Numbered from the stretch's first letter, positions 9,910 to 19,545 are shown. The stretch is 64,000 nt of DNA from Rhodospirillaceae bacterium SYSU D60007 (GCA_003574685.1 QOCQ01000021.1:1-64000); one strand, 5' to 3'. The notes: generated by a model from the letters alone, not told the origin. Program-made: numbers and translations.

Positions 9910-11037
9910 ATGGCGCAGGATTTCTACGAACTGCTGGGCGTCGGTCGCGGCGCGAACGCGGACGAGATCAAGAAGGCGTATCGCAAGCTCGCCATGCAGT
10001 TCCACCCGGACCGCAACCCGGGAGACAAGGCGGCCGAGAAGAAGTTCAAGGAAATCAATCACGCCTACGACATTCTGAAGGACGACCAGAAGCGCGCGGC
10101 CTATGACCGCTACGGTGCCGCCGCCTTCGAGGGCGGCGCCAACGGGCCGGGCGCGGGGCCTTTCGGCGGCGCCGCCGGCTTCGATTTCAGCGACATCTTC
10201 GAGCAGATGTTCGGCGGCGACATGGCCGGCCGCGCCCGCAGCTCCGGCCCGGCACGCGGCAACGACCTGCGCTACAATCTCGAGATCTCGCTGGAGGAGG
10301 CCTTCAGCGGCAGCGACGCCAGCATCCGGGTCCCCAGCTCCGTCACCTGCGACGCCTGCCACGGCAGCGGCGCCGAGCCCGGCTCGCGGCCGGTCAACTG
10401 CCCGACATGCCACGGCCGCGGCCGCGTGCGCATGCAGCAGGGCTTCTTCACCATCGAGCGCACCTGCCCCGCCTGCCACGGCGCCGGGCAAAAGATCGAG
10501 AAGCCGTGCCGCACCTGTCACGGCGCCGGCCGCGTGCGCAAGGACAAGACGCTCAACGTCAAGATTCCGTCCGGCGTCGAGGACGGTACGCGAATCCGTC
10601 TGGCCGGCGAGGGTGAGGCCGGTGCACGCAGCGGACCGCCGGGCGATCTCTACGTCTTCCTGTCGGTGCGCAAGCACCGGCTCTACGAGCGCGACGGCGC
10701 TGACCTGCTGTGTCGGGTGCCGATCAGCATGGTGCAGGCGGCCCTGGGCGGCGCCGTCGAGGTGCCGACGCTCGATGGCAAGATGGCGCGCGTCTCCATT
10801 CCCGCCGGCACCCAGGCCGGCCATCAGTTCCGCCTGCGGGGCAAGGGCATGCCGGTGCTGCGCAGCGCCCAGAAGGGCGACCTATATATCGAGGTGCTGG
10901 TGGAGACGCCGGTCAATCTCACGGCGCGCCAGAAGGAGCTGCTCAAGGAGTTCGAGGCCGCCGGCAAGGGCAACGGCACCTCGCCCGAATCCGAGGGCTT
11001 CTTCAACAAGGTCAAGGAGATGTTTGGCGGCGACTGA
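9910..11037 (+). CDS. dnaJ: Co-chaperone DnaJ (Hsp40)
   Basis: This 375-residue type I J-protein stimulates DnaK ATPase and delivers substrates. The J domain has HPD at residues 32-34 and is followed by a Gly/Phe-rich stretch ([20 protein letters not shown]). Four CxxCHGxG zinc repeats follow: [24 protein letters not shown] and CRTCHGAG. The C-terminal substrate domains contain FRLRGKGMP. The start at [11 protein letters not shown] is preferred over a frame five residues longer, because J proteins begin at this position. It lies two bases before tag, so the two are probably cotranscribed. Confidence 0.98.
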   Translation: MAQDFYELLGVGRGANADEIKKAYRKLAMQFHPDRNPGDKAAEKKFKEINHAYDILKDDQKRAAYDRYGAAAFEGGANGPGAGPFGGAAGFDFSDIFEQMFGGDMAGRARSSGPARGNDLRYNLEISLEEAFSGSDASIRVPSSVTCDACHGSGAEPGSRPVNCPTCHGRGRVRMQQGFFTIERTCPACHGAGQKIEKPCRTCHGAGRVRKDKTLNVKIPSGVEDGTRIRLAGEGEAGARSGPPGDLYVFLSVRKHRLYERDGADLLCRVPISMVQAALGGAVEVPTLDGKMARVSIPAGTQAGHQFRLRGKGMPVLRSAQKGDLYIEVLVETPVNLTARQKELLKEFEAAGKGNGTSPESEGFFNKVKEMFGGD

Positions 11038-11039
11038 CC

Positions 11040-11642
11040 ATGGCGCGCGCCAATCTCGTCACCCTGGCAGACGGCACCCCGCGCTGCGGCTGGGTCAGCG
11101 ACGATCCCCTTTACATCCCCTACCACGATCACGAGTGGGGCCGGCCCCACCGCGACGCTAACGCGCTCTTTGAGCTTCTGATCCTCGAGGGTTGCCAGGC
11201 CGGGCTGTCGTGGCTGACGGTGCTGCGCAAGCGCGCGCACTACCGCAAGGTCTATGACGGTTTCGACCCGGCCAGGATCGCCCGCTATACGCCAGCGAAG
11301 CAGGCGCGCTTGCTGGCCGATCCCGGCATCGTGCGTCATCGCGGCAAGATCGAAGCCAGCGTATCCAACGCACGCGCCTGGCTCACGCTGGCCGAACGCG
11401 AGGACCCCGTCGCCTTCCTGTGGTCCTTTGTCGGCGGCCAGCCGCGCATCAACCGCCCGCCCAGCCTCAGCCAGGTGCCGGCCCGCACCCCCGAGAGCGA
11501 GGCCATGTCCAAAGCGCTGGGAAAGCTGGGTTTTCGCTTCGTGGGCCCGACAATCTGCTACGCTTTCATGCAAGCCAGCGGCATGGTGGATGATCACGTC
11601 GCGGGGTGCAGATGCGCCGATAGCGGGCGGAGGGTACGATGA
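11040..11642 (+). CDS. tag: DNA-3-methyladenine glycosylase I (Tag)
   Basis: The 200-residue base-excision enzyme removes 3-methyladenine from alkylated DNA. It has the family N terminus (CGWVSDDPLYIPYHDHEWG), the FELLILEGCQAGLSW core, the KIEASVSNARAWL helix and the GFRFVGPTICYAFMQASGMV motif followed by the C-terminal zinc-binding His/Cys cluster (DDH...CRC). Length is slightly above the Escherichia coli protein. Its stop overlaps the dapB start by four bases (ATGA), so the two are translationally coupled. The dnaJ-tag-dapB run suggests one transcript. Confidence 0.94.
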   Translation: MARANLVTLADGTPRCGWVSDDPLYIPYHDHEWGRPHRDANALFELLILEGCQAGLSWLTVLRKRAHYRKVYDGFDPARIARYTPAKQARLLADPGIVRHRGKIEASVSNARAWLTLAEREDPVAFLWSFVGGQPRINRPPSLSQVPARTPESEAMSKALGKLGFRFVGPTICYAFMQASGMVDDHVAGCRCADSGRRVR

Positions 11643-12439
11643 ACATCACCATCACCGGCGCCGGCGGGCGCATGGGCCAGATGCTTGTTCGGCAGGTGGC
11701 CAAGACGGCGGGCGCAAGGCTGGTCGGTGCGGTGGAGGCCGCCGGAAGCAAGTCGCTGGGCCGCGACTCGGGCGAAGCCGCCGGCCTGGAGCCGCTGGGC
11801 GTGAAGATCACGGACAATGCCGCGGCGGCGATTGGCGCCGCCCAGGTGGCGATCGACTTCACCATCCCCGCCGCCACCGTCGCCCACGCCGAAATCGCGG
11901 CTGGCAAGGGCGTGGCGATGGTGATCGGCACCACGGGCCTCTCCCCGGCCGAGGCCGAGCGGATCCAGAAGGCGGCGACCCGCACCCCCATCGTGTGGGC
12001 CGCAAACATGTCGCTGGGCGTTAACATCCTGCTGGCGCTGGTCGAGCGCACCGCGGCCCTGCTCGATGCCGACTACGACATCGACATCCTCGAGATGCAC
12101 CACCGGCACAAGATCGACGCGCCCTCGGGCACCGCGCTGGCCCTGGGACGCGCCGCCGCCGCCGGCCGAAAGGTCGGCCTGGAGGCGGTCTGGCGCAAGA
12201 CCCGTGACGGCCATACCGGCGCCCGGCCTACGGGCGAGATCGGCTTCGCCACGCTGCGCGGCGGCGACGAGGTCGGCTTCCACACGGTGATGTACGCCGG
12301 CACCGGCGAGCGGCTGGAGCTGACGCACCGCGCCTTCAGCCGGGAGATTTACGCCAGCGGCGCCCTGAAGGCGGCGCGCTGGACCCTCGGCCAGAAGCCC
12401 GGTCTCTATACGATGAAGGATGTGCTGGGGCTGGCGTAG
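11639..12439 (+). CDS. dapB: 4-hydroxy-tetrahydrodipicolinate reductase
   Basis: This 266-residue enzyme uses NAD(P)H to reduce the DapA product to tetrahydrodipicolinate, in the diaminopimelate and lysine pathway that supplies peptidoglycan. The Rossmann motif is GAGGRMGQ (residues 7-14). VAIDFTIPAAT and IGTTGLS follow; the catalytic HHRHKIDAPSGTA block lies near residue 155, and the C terminus has the usual helix and MKDVLGL end. It starts inside the last codons of tag. There is no sign of other lysine genes nearby. Confidence 0.97.
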   Translation: MNITITGAGGRMGQMLVRQVAKTAGARLVGAVEAAGSKSLGRDSGEAAGLEPLGVKITDNAAAAIGAAQVAIDFTIPAATVAHAEIAAGKGVAMVIGTTGLSPAEAERIQKAATRTPIVWAANMSLGVNILLALVERTAALLDADYDIDILEMHHRHKIDAPSGTALALGRAAAAGRKVGLEAVWRKTRDGHTGARPTGEIGFATLRGGDEVGFHTVMYAGTGERLELTHRAFSREIYASGALKAARWTLGQKPGLYTMKDVLGLA

Positions 12440-12445
12440 GCAACT

Positions 12446-12808
12446 TTATTTCGTCTGCACTGTCGCTTGTGTGGCACTTGGGGCCACGATACAGGGCTTG
12501 ATCTTGTCGTAGATCGCTTCCTTCAGGACCTTGCGGCGCACCAGATCTTCGGGCGCTGCGTAGGGCCGTGCCCGGATGATCAGCTTGCTGCGCAGGCTGC
12601 CGATCTGCGGCAGGGTCCTGAGCTCATCCCGTGAAGCGGTGTTGATGTCCACCTTCTCCGCCGGACAGGTCGCCACCGCCGCCCGTTTGGGCTTGCTGGT
12701 GAGCGGCGTCGGCGTTCTTGCCGGCTCGGCCGACTGCAATGGTGCCGGCAGCGCCAGCATGACTGCGCCGGCAAGCGCCAGCGTCCCCAACCTGACAGGA
12801 ACGGACAT
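12446..12808 (-). CDS. Secreted helix-hairpin-helix (ComEA-like) protein
   Basis: The 120-residue protein has a signal peptide (MSVPVRLGTLALAGAVMLAL, cleavage near QSA) and a proline/lysine-rich linker. One helix-hairpin-helix domain follows: KVDINTASRDELRTLPQIGS, then an arginine-rich stretch ending DKIKP. ComEA-type proteins bind incoming DNA in the periplasm, but many single-domain members have no proven role. The start at 12808 gives a clean signal peptide, so the 22 extra upstream residues of the longer frame are dropped. It lies between dapB and glnD, convergent with dapB. Confidence 0.8.
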   Translation of the reverse strand: MSVPVRLGTLALAGAVMLALPAPLQSAEPARTPTPLTSKPKRAAVATCPAEKVDINTASRDELRTLPQIGSLRSKLIIRARPYAAPEDLVRRKVLKEAIYDKIKPCIVAPSATQATVQTK

Positions 12809-12928
12809 TTCTTCTTCTCCAGAACCACCCCGCGCCCCTCCTAGCGCAATCTGCAGCGTAACAGAAGTCCCCATCGAGCTGCTGTCGCCGACCCACTGGC
12901 GGCTCTATATGATGGCATCAGGAGCTCC

Positions 12929-15769
12929 ATGCCCACAGGCCTATACGACCATATTCCGCGCCGCCGCGAGATCATCGATCGCCGCAAGCTGACCGCGGCC
13001 CTTGACCTGCTGCTGGACGACTCGCCTCCCGGCACCGAGCCGCCGCGCCCTGCCACGCTGACACTGTTCAAGGAAGCGCTCGCCAGCGGCCGCGCCGTGA
13101 TCCGGCGCCGCTTCACCGGGGAGGGCAACGGCGAGCGGCCGATCGCCGGCTCCGGCGGCCTCAACGACGGCCCCGGCGTGCTGGCCGCCACTTCCTTCCT
13201 GATGGACCAGTTGCTGCGGGTGTTGTTCGACCTCGCCAACGACCGTGTGTTCCCTGCCGCCAACCCCAGCATGGCCGAGCAGATCGCGCTTGTCGCCACC
13301 GGCGGCTATGGCCGCGCCGAGCTGGCGCCGCAATCCGACATCGACCTGTTGTTTCTGCTGCCCTACAAGCAGACGCCGCGCGGCGAGCAGATCGTCGAGT
13401 ACATTCTCTACATGCTCTGGGATCTCGGCCTGAAGGTCGGGCACGCGACCCGCTCGGTCGAGGAGTCCCTGCGCCAGTCCGACAAGGACTTCACCATCCG
13501 CACCGCGCTCCTGGAAGCGCGCTATCTCTGGGGCGAGCGGGTGTTGTTCGAAACGCTGCGCCGCGACTTCGCCCAGAAGTTCCTGGCAGGCGACGGCCGC
13601 GATTTCGTCGAGGCCAAGCTCGCCGAGCGCGACGCGCGCCACCAGCGCATGGGCGATTCACGCTACGTGGTCGAGCCCAACGTCAAGGAAGGCAAGGGCG
13701 GCCTGCGCGACCTGCAGACGCTGTACTGGATTGCCAAGTATCTCTATCGCGTCGATGACGTGGCCGGCATGGTCGACAAGGGCGTGCTGACCGCAGGCGA
13801 AGCGCGCCAGTTCCGCCGCGCCGAGCAGTTCCTCGTCACCGTGCGCTGCCACATCCACTATCTCACCGGCCGCCCCGACGACCGCCTGCCGTTCGATCTC
13901 CAGCGCGCCATCGCCGGCCGGCTGGGCTATGCCGACCGGCCCGGCTCAAGCGGTGTCGAGCGGTTCATGAAGCACTACTACCTGCATGCCAAGACGGTGG
14001 GCGACCTGACGCGCATCTTCGTGGCGGCGCTGGAGGATTCGCGCCGCCGCAAGCCGAAGCTGCGCGCGCTATGGGAGACGCTGCGGCCGCGCCAGCTCGA
14101 GGGCTTCCGCATTGACGGCCAGCGGCTGGCCGTGGCCGGCATCGACGATTTCGCGCGCGATCCCGTGCGCTTCCTGCGCCTCTTCCATGTCGCGCAGGAG
14201 AATGATCTCGATATCCACCCCGCGACGCTGCGGCTGATCACGCAGAACATCAAGCTCGTGGACGCGAAGCTGCGCAGCGACGCGGAGGCCAACCGCCTGT
14301 TCATGGCGATGCTGACCTCGCGGAAGGATCCGGAAACCACCTTGCGGCGCCTCAACGAGGCCGGCGTGTTTGGCCGTTTCATTCCTGATTTCGGCCGGGT
14401 GGTGGCGCAGACCCAGCACGACATGTACCACACCTACACGGTGGACGAGCACACCATCCGCGCCATCGGCATTCTCTCGCGCATCGAATCCGGCAAGCTG
14501 AAGGAAGACCATCCCGTTACGTCCGAAGTCGTGCACAAGATCGCCTCGCGGGAGACGCTCTATCTCGCCGTGCTGCTGCACGACATCGCCAAGGGCCGTG
14601 GCGGCGATCACTCGGTGATTGGCGCCGAGGTGGCCAACCAGCTTTGCCCGCGTCTGGGTCTGGACAGCGCCGAAACGGAAACCGTGGCCTGGCTTGTGCG
14701 CTATCACCTGGCGATGTCGGCCACGGCGTTCTCGCGCGACCTGCAGGACCCCAAGACGATCACCGACTTCGCCAGCCTCGTGCAATCGCCCGAGCGGTTG
14801 CGGCTCTTGCTGGCGCTGACGGTCTGCGACATCCGCGCCGTCGGGCCCAATGTCTGGAACGGCTGGAAATCAGCCCTGCTGCGGCAGCTCTACTTCGCCA
14901 CCGAGCAGGTGCTTTCGGGTGGCACGCTCCAGGGCGGACGCCGTGGCCGTGTGCAATGGGCGCAGGAGGAAACCGCGAAGCTGCTGGCGGACTGGAGCGA
15001 GGCTGACCGGGAGGCGGCGTTCTCGCGTGCCGGCGCCGCCTACTGGCTCTCCTTCGAGCCTGCGGCGCTGGCGCGTCACGCGCGGCTGCTGCGCGCGGCA
15101 GAGCGCGACGGCACGCATCTCAGCATCGCGCATCGCGTCGATCCGGAACGCTCGGCCACCGAGCTCACTGTCTACACCGTTGATACGCACGGCCTGTTCG
15201 CGCGCCTGGCCGGCGCCATGGCGGTCTCGGGCGCCAACATCGTCGACGCCAAGATCTTCACCCTCAACGACGGCATGGCGCTGGATACGTTCTGGGTCCA
15301 GGACCTCGAGGGCCGGCCGTTCGAGCAGCCCGAGCGGCTGGCGCGATTGCAGGCGCGCATCGAACTTGCCCTCGTCAACCGGCTCGACATCGCGGCCGAG
15401 CTGGAACGGCAGCGGCCGAACTATCCGACCCGCGACGGCGTCTTTACCGTCGAGCCGCGGGTGCTGATCGATAACAACGCCTCCAACGAGCTCACCGTGC
15501 TGGAGGTCAACGGCCGCGACCGGCCGGGCTTCCTGCACATCGTGACGCGGGCGCTGACCGGCCTCAATCTTCAGATCGCCTCGGCCCACATCACGACCTA
15601 CGGTGAACGGGCCGTGGACGTCTTCTACGTCAAGGACCTGTTCGGCCTGAAGGTTGTGAACCCGCGCAAGCTCACTGAAATCGAATCCACCGTCGAGGAC
15701 GCCATCCGCGCCTTCGACGCCCGCTTCCAGCACCCCCGCTCCCCTTCCCGCTCCGCCGCCGCCGAATAG
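12929..15769 (+). CDS. glnD: PII uridylyltransferase / uridylyl-removing enzyme GlnD
   Basis: A 946-residue bifunctional nitrogen sensor that uridylylates PII when glutamine is low and de-uridylylates it when high. Domains in order: nucleotidyltransferase with GGYGRAELAPQSDIDLL (residues 125-141, catalytic Asp137/Asp139), a GlnD linker domain with VEPNVKEGKGGLRDLQTL, an HD domain with HTYTVDEHTI and LHDIAKGRGGDHS, and two C-terminal ACT domains (ELTVYTVDTHGLFARLAGAM and LTVLEVNGRDRPGFLH). Length is typical for alphaproteobacteria. The ACT domains are the glutamine-sensing parts. Neighbours are unrelated to nitrogen metabolism. Confidence 0.98.
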   Translation: MPTGLYDHIPRRREIIDRRKLTAALDLLLDDSPPGTEPPRPATLTLFKEALASGRAVIRRRFTGEGNGERPIAGSGGLNDGPGVLAATSFLMDQLLRVLFDLANDRVFPAANPSMAEQIALVATGGYGRAELAPQSDIDLLFLLPYKQTPRGEQIVEYILYMLWDLGLKVGHATRSVEESLRQSDKDFTIRTALLEARYLWGERVLFETLRRDFAQKFLAGDGRDFVEAKLAERDARHQRMGDSRYVVEPNVKEGKGGLRDLQTLYWIAKYLYRVDDVAGMVDKGVLTAGEARQFRRAEQFLVTVRCHIHYLTGRPDDRLPFDLQRAIAGRLGYADRPGSSGVERFMKHYYLHAKTVGDLTRIFVAALEDSRRRKPKLRALWETLRPRQLEGFRIDGQRLAVAGIDDFARDPVRFLRLFHVAQENDLDIHPATLRLITQNIKLVDAKLRSDAEANRLFMAMLTSRKDPETTLRRLNEAGVFGRFIPDFGRVVAQTQHDMYHTYTVDEHTIRAIGILSRIESGKLKEDHPVTSEVVHKIASRETLYLAVLLHDIAKGRGGDHSVIGAEVANQLCPRLGLDSAETETVAWLVRYHLAMSATAFSRDLQDPKTITDFASLVQSPERLRLLLALTVCDIRAVGPNVWNGWKSALLRQLYFATEQVLSGGTLQGGRRGRVQWAQEETAKLLADWSEADREAAFSRAGAAYWLSFEPAALARHARLLRAAERDGTHLSIAHRVDPERSATELTVYTVDTHGLFARLAGAMAVSGANIVDAKIFTLNDGMALDTFWVQDLEGRPFEQPERLARLQARIELALVNRLDIAAELERQRPNYPTRDGVFTVEPRVLIDNNASNELTVLEVNGRDRPGFLHIVTRALTGLNLQIASAHITTYGERAVDVFYVKDLFGLKVVNPRKLTEIESTVEDAIRAFDARFQHPRSPSRSAAAE

Positions 15770-15804
15770 CCCGCGCTTTCAGTCGTGCAGTCCCGGTGTT
15801 GTTC

Positions 15805-16416
15805 TCAGGCTGTGCCGAGCACAGCGTGGCGGAAGCGGTCCTTGAGGTAGGCGCCGTCCTTGGGCGGCATGGTCTGGGGCAGCACTTCCGTCATCACCTT
15901 GACGGTGCGGAAGATTGGGCCTGGCTTTGTGCGGGCGTCTTTGGCGAGCTGCGGCACGTCGGAGTCGTGCGCGATGACAGCGCTGTCGGCGATGCCGCAG
16001 CCACGGGCAACGGCGGCAAGATCGGTGCCCGCGCCGCGCTCCGTGGGTGCGCCTGTCGCGGGCGCCGTATGAGTGGCTTGATTGCCGGTTTCGCCGAACT
16101 TCTCGTTGTCGAGCACGATCACCGCGAGATTGGTGGGCCGCTGTGCCGCGATGGTAGCGAGCGAGCCCAGCCCCATCAGCATGTCGCCATCGCCGGTGAT
16201 CACAAGCACCCGCTTGCGGGGCTGTGCCAGCGCCAGACCAAGCCCGACCATGGCAGCACCGCCCATGCCGCCCCAGAGCGGCATGTTCTGCGGCCGGTCG
16301 CCGGCGGCGGTGATGTCCCAGGTGCATTGCCCCAACCCGGCGACGACCAGCAGATCGTCTCCCGGATCCTGCATCAGCGCCTTGACGACGGCGCGGCGGT
16401 GAAGCGTGGCGGGCAT
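15805..16416 (-). CDS. Thiamine-diphosphate decarboxylase, C-terminal (PP) subunit
   Basis: The 203-residue protein holds only the pyrophosphate-binding half of a ThDP enzyme: LWGGMGGAAMVGLGLALA, the GDGD motif at residues 75-78 and VLDNEKFGETG at about 102-112. Together with the adjacent PYR-type subunit it resembles split phosphonopyruvate or sulfopyruvate decarboxylases (ComE-like). Those act on 3-carbon 2-oxo acids bearing phosphonate or sulfonate. The substrate cannot be decided from sequence. It begins one base after the partner stop, so both are one operon. It converges with glnD. Confidence 0.82.
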   Translation of the reverse strand: MPATLHRRAVVKALMQDPGDDLLVVAGLGQCTWDITAAGDRPQNMPLWGGMGGAAMVGLGLALAQPRKRVLVITGDGDMLMGLGSLATIAAQRPTNLAVIVLDNEKFGETGNQATHTAPATGAPTERGAGTDLAAVARGCGIADSAVIAHDSDVPQLAKDARTKPGPIFRTVKVMTEVLPQTMPPKDGAYLKDRFRHAVLGTA

Positions 16417-16417
16417 C

Positions 16418-16945
16418 TCAGTCCTTCCCGAAGCTCTTGGCGCCGATCAGCTTCTGGCGCAGCAGCACCGCCACCGCCTGGTTGCCCTCAAACGCCATGT
16501 TGGTCGCCGCATGCACCGTGGGCTGCACTTCCTCGGCACGTTCCACGGAGAACACGATGCAGCCGGCCGCTTCCAGCACCTTCGGCGTTGCCTGGCCCAT
16601 CGCATTCTGCCAGGGATTCATCTCGCCGAAATCGCCGCGCATGGTGATCAGCATCAGCATCGGATAGCGCAGCGTCTTGCTGAGCCCGAGCATGTTGATG
16701 CAGTTGCCCACACCGGAGGACTGCATCAGCGTCACGCTCTTCTCGCCGCCGAGCCAGGCGCCCAGCGTGCCGGCCATGGCCTCTTCCTCGGTGGTGAGCA
16801 CGATGGCGCGCATCGCGTTCGAGGTCTGGCACAGCTCGATCAGCCGCGAATGCCCCGCGTCGGGCACGTAGTAGACCTGACGAATGTCGTGCGCTTTCAG
16901 CGTCTCGAAGATCTGCTCACGCCAGTCGGTGGCTGCTGCGCTCAT
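16418..16945 (-). CDS. Thiamine-diphosphate decarboxylase, N-terminal (PYR) subunit
   Basis: This 175-residue protein is the pyrimidine-binding half of a ThDP enzyme. TTEEEAMAGTLGAWLGG (residues 51-67) carries the Glu that activates the cofactor, and YYVPDAGHSRLIEL and MQSSGVGNCINML follow family patterns (ComD-like). It must combine with the PP subunit encoded directly downstream. The ATG at 16945 is chosen because the longer frame is arginine-rich and overlaps hemJ. No phosphonate or coenzyme M genes are nearby, so a role in degrading some 2-oxo acid is only inferred. Confidence 0.8.
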   Translation of the reverse strand: MSAAATDWREQIFETLKAHDIRQVYYVPDAGHSRLIELCQTSNAMRAIVLTTEEEAMAGTLGAWLGGEKSVTLMQSSGVGNCINMLGLSKTLRYPMLMLITMRGDFGEMNPWQNAMGQATPKVLEAAGCIVFSVERAEEVQPTVHAATNMAFEGNQAVAVLLRQKLIGAKSFGKD

Positions 16946-16971
16946 GCCCTGTCCTCCGAAGCCTTCTTCTC

Positions 16972-17397
16972 TCAGAACGGCTTGAGCACGGCAAGCAGGA
17001 CGATGCCGATCATCAGCACCGTCGGCACTTCGTTCCACATTCGATAGAAGCGCGCCGGACGCACATTGCGATCGGCCTCGAAGTCGCGGCGCCAGCGCGA
17101 GAACAGCCCATGGACGGCCGACAGCAGCGTTACCAGCGCCAGCTTGGCGAGAAACCAGCCCTGCAGCCAATAGTCGCTGATCCATGCCAAAGTCAGGCCC
17201 AGCACCCACACCGCGATCATCGCCGGGTTGATGATGGCGCGCAGCAGGCGCCGCTCCATCACCTTGAAGGTCTCCGACTGCCTTGAACCCTTTTCAGCCT
17301 CGCAGTGATAGACGAACAGCCGCGGCAGATAGAGCATGCCCGCCATCCACGCGATCACGGCAATCAGATGCAGGGCTTTGAGAACGAGGTAGAGCAT
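16972..17397 (-). CDS. hemJ: Protoporphyrinogen IX oxidase HemJ
   Basis: The 141-residue, four-helix membrane protein oxidises protoporphyrinogen to protoporphyrin IX, the penultimate haem step, in bacteria lacking HemG or HemY. The N terminus has the conserved His at residue 10 (LVLKALHLIAVIAWMAGMLY), followed by LPRLFVYH and ERRLLRAI. The C-terminal helix is VLMIGIVLLAVLKPF. It lies three bases after hemH, and the order hemE-hemH-hemJ follows the last steps of the pathway. Expected to be in the inner membrane. Confidence 0.93.
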   Translation of the reverse strand: MLYLVLKALHLIAVIAWMAGMLYLPRLFVYHCEAEKGSRQSETFKVMERRLLRAIINPAMIAVWVLGLTLAWISDYWLQGWFLAKLALVTLLSAVHGLFSRWRRDFEADRNVRPARFYRMWNEVPTVLMIGIVLLAVLKPF

Positions 17398-17400
17398 GGT

Positions 17401-18462
17401 TCACGTCTGTCTCAATCTCGGACAGGCGCTGAACTGCCTGGGGCAGGCCGGCATGGTGCGGTCGTTGCAGACCGGTTCGGCGGGATCGGCCAACGCCTGC
17501 AACACAAGATCCACCAGGCCGTCGATGAAGGCCGGATGCGTGCCGACCGTCGGCACACGGCGCCAGGCGCGCACGCCGGCCCGGTGCGCCAGCTCGCGAT
17601 ACTCGATATCGAGTTCGACCAGCGTTTCTGAATGCTCCGACACGAAGGCGATCGGAAACAGCACCACTGCCTTGCCCTCTGCACCCGCACGATTGATTTC
17701 GCTGTCGGTGGAAGGACCGATCCATTTCAGCGGACCCACGCGGCTCTGGTAGCACACGCGCCAGTCCAGGCCGGGGATCGCCAGCCGCGCCACAATCGCC
17801 TTCGCGGTGCGTTCCACCTGCCATTGATAGGGATCGCCTGACTTGACCACCTTCTCCGGCAAGCCGTGAGCCGAGAACAGCAAACGTGTCGGCCCGCTGG
17901 CCGCGGCCGGCTCATACGCCTCACGCACCAGCGCGGCTGCCGCGGCGATGAAACCGCTTTCGCCCGGATAGCAGCAGATGGCCTGCAGGGGCGCGGCGAT
18001 GCCTTTGGCTTGTACTACACGTTGCCATTCGCCTATCGACGACTCTGTCGTGGTGGTCGAGAGCTGCGGATAGAGTGGCAGCAGGATGATGCGGTCAGGC
18101 GCATACGCCTGTACGGCCGCCGCAGCCTCGCCAATGAAGGGATGCCAATAGCGCATCGCGACAAACGAGCGAAAGGACTGTGTGGAGGACCGTGCCGCCA
18201 GCGCCGTATCCAGCGCCACCGCCTGTGCCCGGGTCTGTTCGAGGATCGGCGAGCGGCCGCCGATACGCGCGTAAATACCTCGGGCCGTGGCGGCGCGCCG
18301 CCGCGCAAGGAAGGGCGCGAGAAAGCGCCGCACCAGCGCCGGCACCCGCAGGATCGCGGGATCGCTGAACAGGTTGCGCAGAAACGGCTCGACAGCCTCC
18401 GGCGAATCCGGTCCACCCAGATTGAACAGCACGACAGCCACCCGTTTCACGACACCGTTCAT
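17401..18462 (-). CDS. hemH: Ferrochelatase
   Basis: This 353-residue enzyme inserts ferrous iron into protoporphyrin IX to give haem. Family landmarks are VVLFNLGGPDSPEAVEPFL at the N terminus, the ARRRAATARGIYARIGGRSP segment, the catalytic LFSAHGLPEKVVKSGDPYQ block (His about residue 199) and VGPLKWIGPSTD with the conserved ELDIEYRELA acidic residues. It begins three bases after the hemE stop and ends three bases before hemJ, so the three are probably one tightly packed operon. Confidence 0.97.
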   Translation of the reverse strand: MNGVVKRVAVVLFNLGGPDSPEAVEPFLRNLFSDPAILRVPALVRRFLAPFLARRRAATARGIYARIGGRSPILEQTRAQAVALDTALAARSSTQSFRSFVAMRYWHPFIGEAAAAVQAYAPDRIILLPLYPQLSTTTTESSIGEWQRVVQAKGIAAPLQAICCYPGESGFIAAAAALVREAYEPAAASGPTRLLFSAHGLPEKVVKSGDPYQWQVERTAKAIVARLAIPGLDWRVCYQSRVGPLKWIGPSTDSEINRAGAEGKAVVLFPIAFVSEHSETLVELDIEYRELAHRAGVRAWRRVPTVGTHPAFIDGLVDLVLQALADPAEPVCNDRTMPACPRQFSACPRLRQT

Positions 18463-18465
18463 TCC

Positions 18466-19545
18466 TCACCGGCTGGACCAGTTGCGTACCACCTCGACCA
18501 GGCGCGCCACGTTGTCGGGCGGGGTTTGCGGCAGGATGCCGTGGCCGAGGTTGAAGATGTGCCGGCCGCCCGCGAGCTTGCCGAGAATGCGCCTGGCCTC
18601 GTGCACCAGTGCGGCGCCACCCGTCACCAGCATGACCGGATCGAGATTGCCCTGCACCGCCAGATGCGGTTGCAACTCCTGCGCGGCCCAGTGCGCGCCA
18701 ATCCCCGTGTCGATGGACAGCGCCGCCAGCTCGGGCATGCGCCGGTACATCAGCGCCGCCGGTCCCACGCCGCGGGGAAAGGCAATGACCGGGACATCGG
18801 GATGGCGTGCTTTCAGCCCGCGGGCGATCGCCTGGATGGGCTGCACCGACCAGCGGAAGAGCTGCTCCTCCGGCAACAGACCTGCCCAACTGTCGAAGAT
18901 CTGCACGGTATCGCAGCCCGCACGGACCTGACCATCGAGATGGGCGATGCAGGCCTGCACCAGCGCGTCGCTCAGGCGGCGGAAACTGTCGGGATGGCCA
19001 TAGGCCCACTGCTTCACCTTCAGGAAATCCCGGCTGCCGCCGCCCTCGATCATGTAGCAGGCCAGCGTAAACGGCGCGCCGCAGAAACCGATCAGCGCCG
19101 TTTCTGCGGGCAATGCCGATCGGGTCTGGCGGATGGCCTGATAGACAGGCTCCAGCGCGTCATGAACATTGTCGGTGGCCAGCGCGGCAATGTCGGCCGG
19201 ACCCGCCAGTGGCTCCAGCCGCGGCCCTTCGCCCTCCTCGAACCATAGCTTCCGGCCCAGTGCCTGCGGCACCACCAGGATATCGGAGAAGATGATCGCG
19301 GCGTCGAAGCCATAGCGCCGGATCGGCTGCAGCGTAACCTCGGCCGCAAGATCGGGATTGTAGCAAAGCTCCAGGAAGGAACCGGCCTTGGCGCGGGCTT
19401 CCCGGTACTCCGGCAAATAGCGCCCGGCCTGACGCATGAGCCAGACAGGCGGAGAAGCCCGGTGCTCGCCTTGCAGGACGCGCAAGAGTGTTCGTTCCAC
19501 GCCAATACCTCGCGTCGTTTCCTTCTCTTCTCTTACCTGAATCAT
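18466..19545 (-). CDS. hemE: Uroporphyrinogen decarboxylase
   Basis: The 359-residue enzyme decarboxylates uroporphyrinogen III to coproporphyrinogen III. The diagnostic PVWLMRQAGRYLPEYREAR (about residues 33-51) and GFCGAPFTLACYMIEGGGS are intact, as is IFDSWAGLL and the C-terminal FNLGHGILP. The first 15 or so residues are extra relative to many homologues, so a start nearer GVERTLLRVLQGE is possible. It is the first gene of hemE-hemH-hemJ and is divergent from the PPDK-regulator gene. Confidence 0.97.
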   Translation of the reverse strand: MIQVREEKETTRGIGVERTLLRVLQGEHRASPPVWLMRQAGRYLPEYREARAKAGSFLELCYNPDLAAEVTLQPIRRYGFDAAIIFSDILVVPQALGRKLWFEEGEGPRLEPLAGPADIAALATDNVHDALEPVYQAIRQTRSALPAETALIGFCGAPFTLACYMIEGGGSRDFLKVKQWAYGHPDSFRRLSDALVQACIAHLDGQVRAGCDTVQIFDSWAGLLPEEQLFRWSVQPIQAIARGLKARHPDVPVIAFPRGVGPAALMYRRMPELAALSIDTGIGAHWAAQELQPHLAVQGNLDPVMLVTGGAALVHEARRILGKLAGGRHIFNLGHGILPQTPPDNVARLVEVVRNWSSR

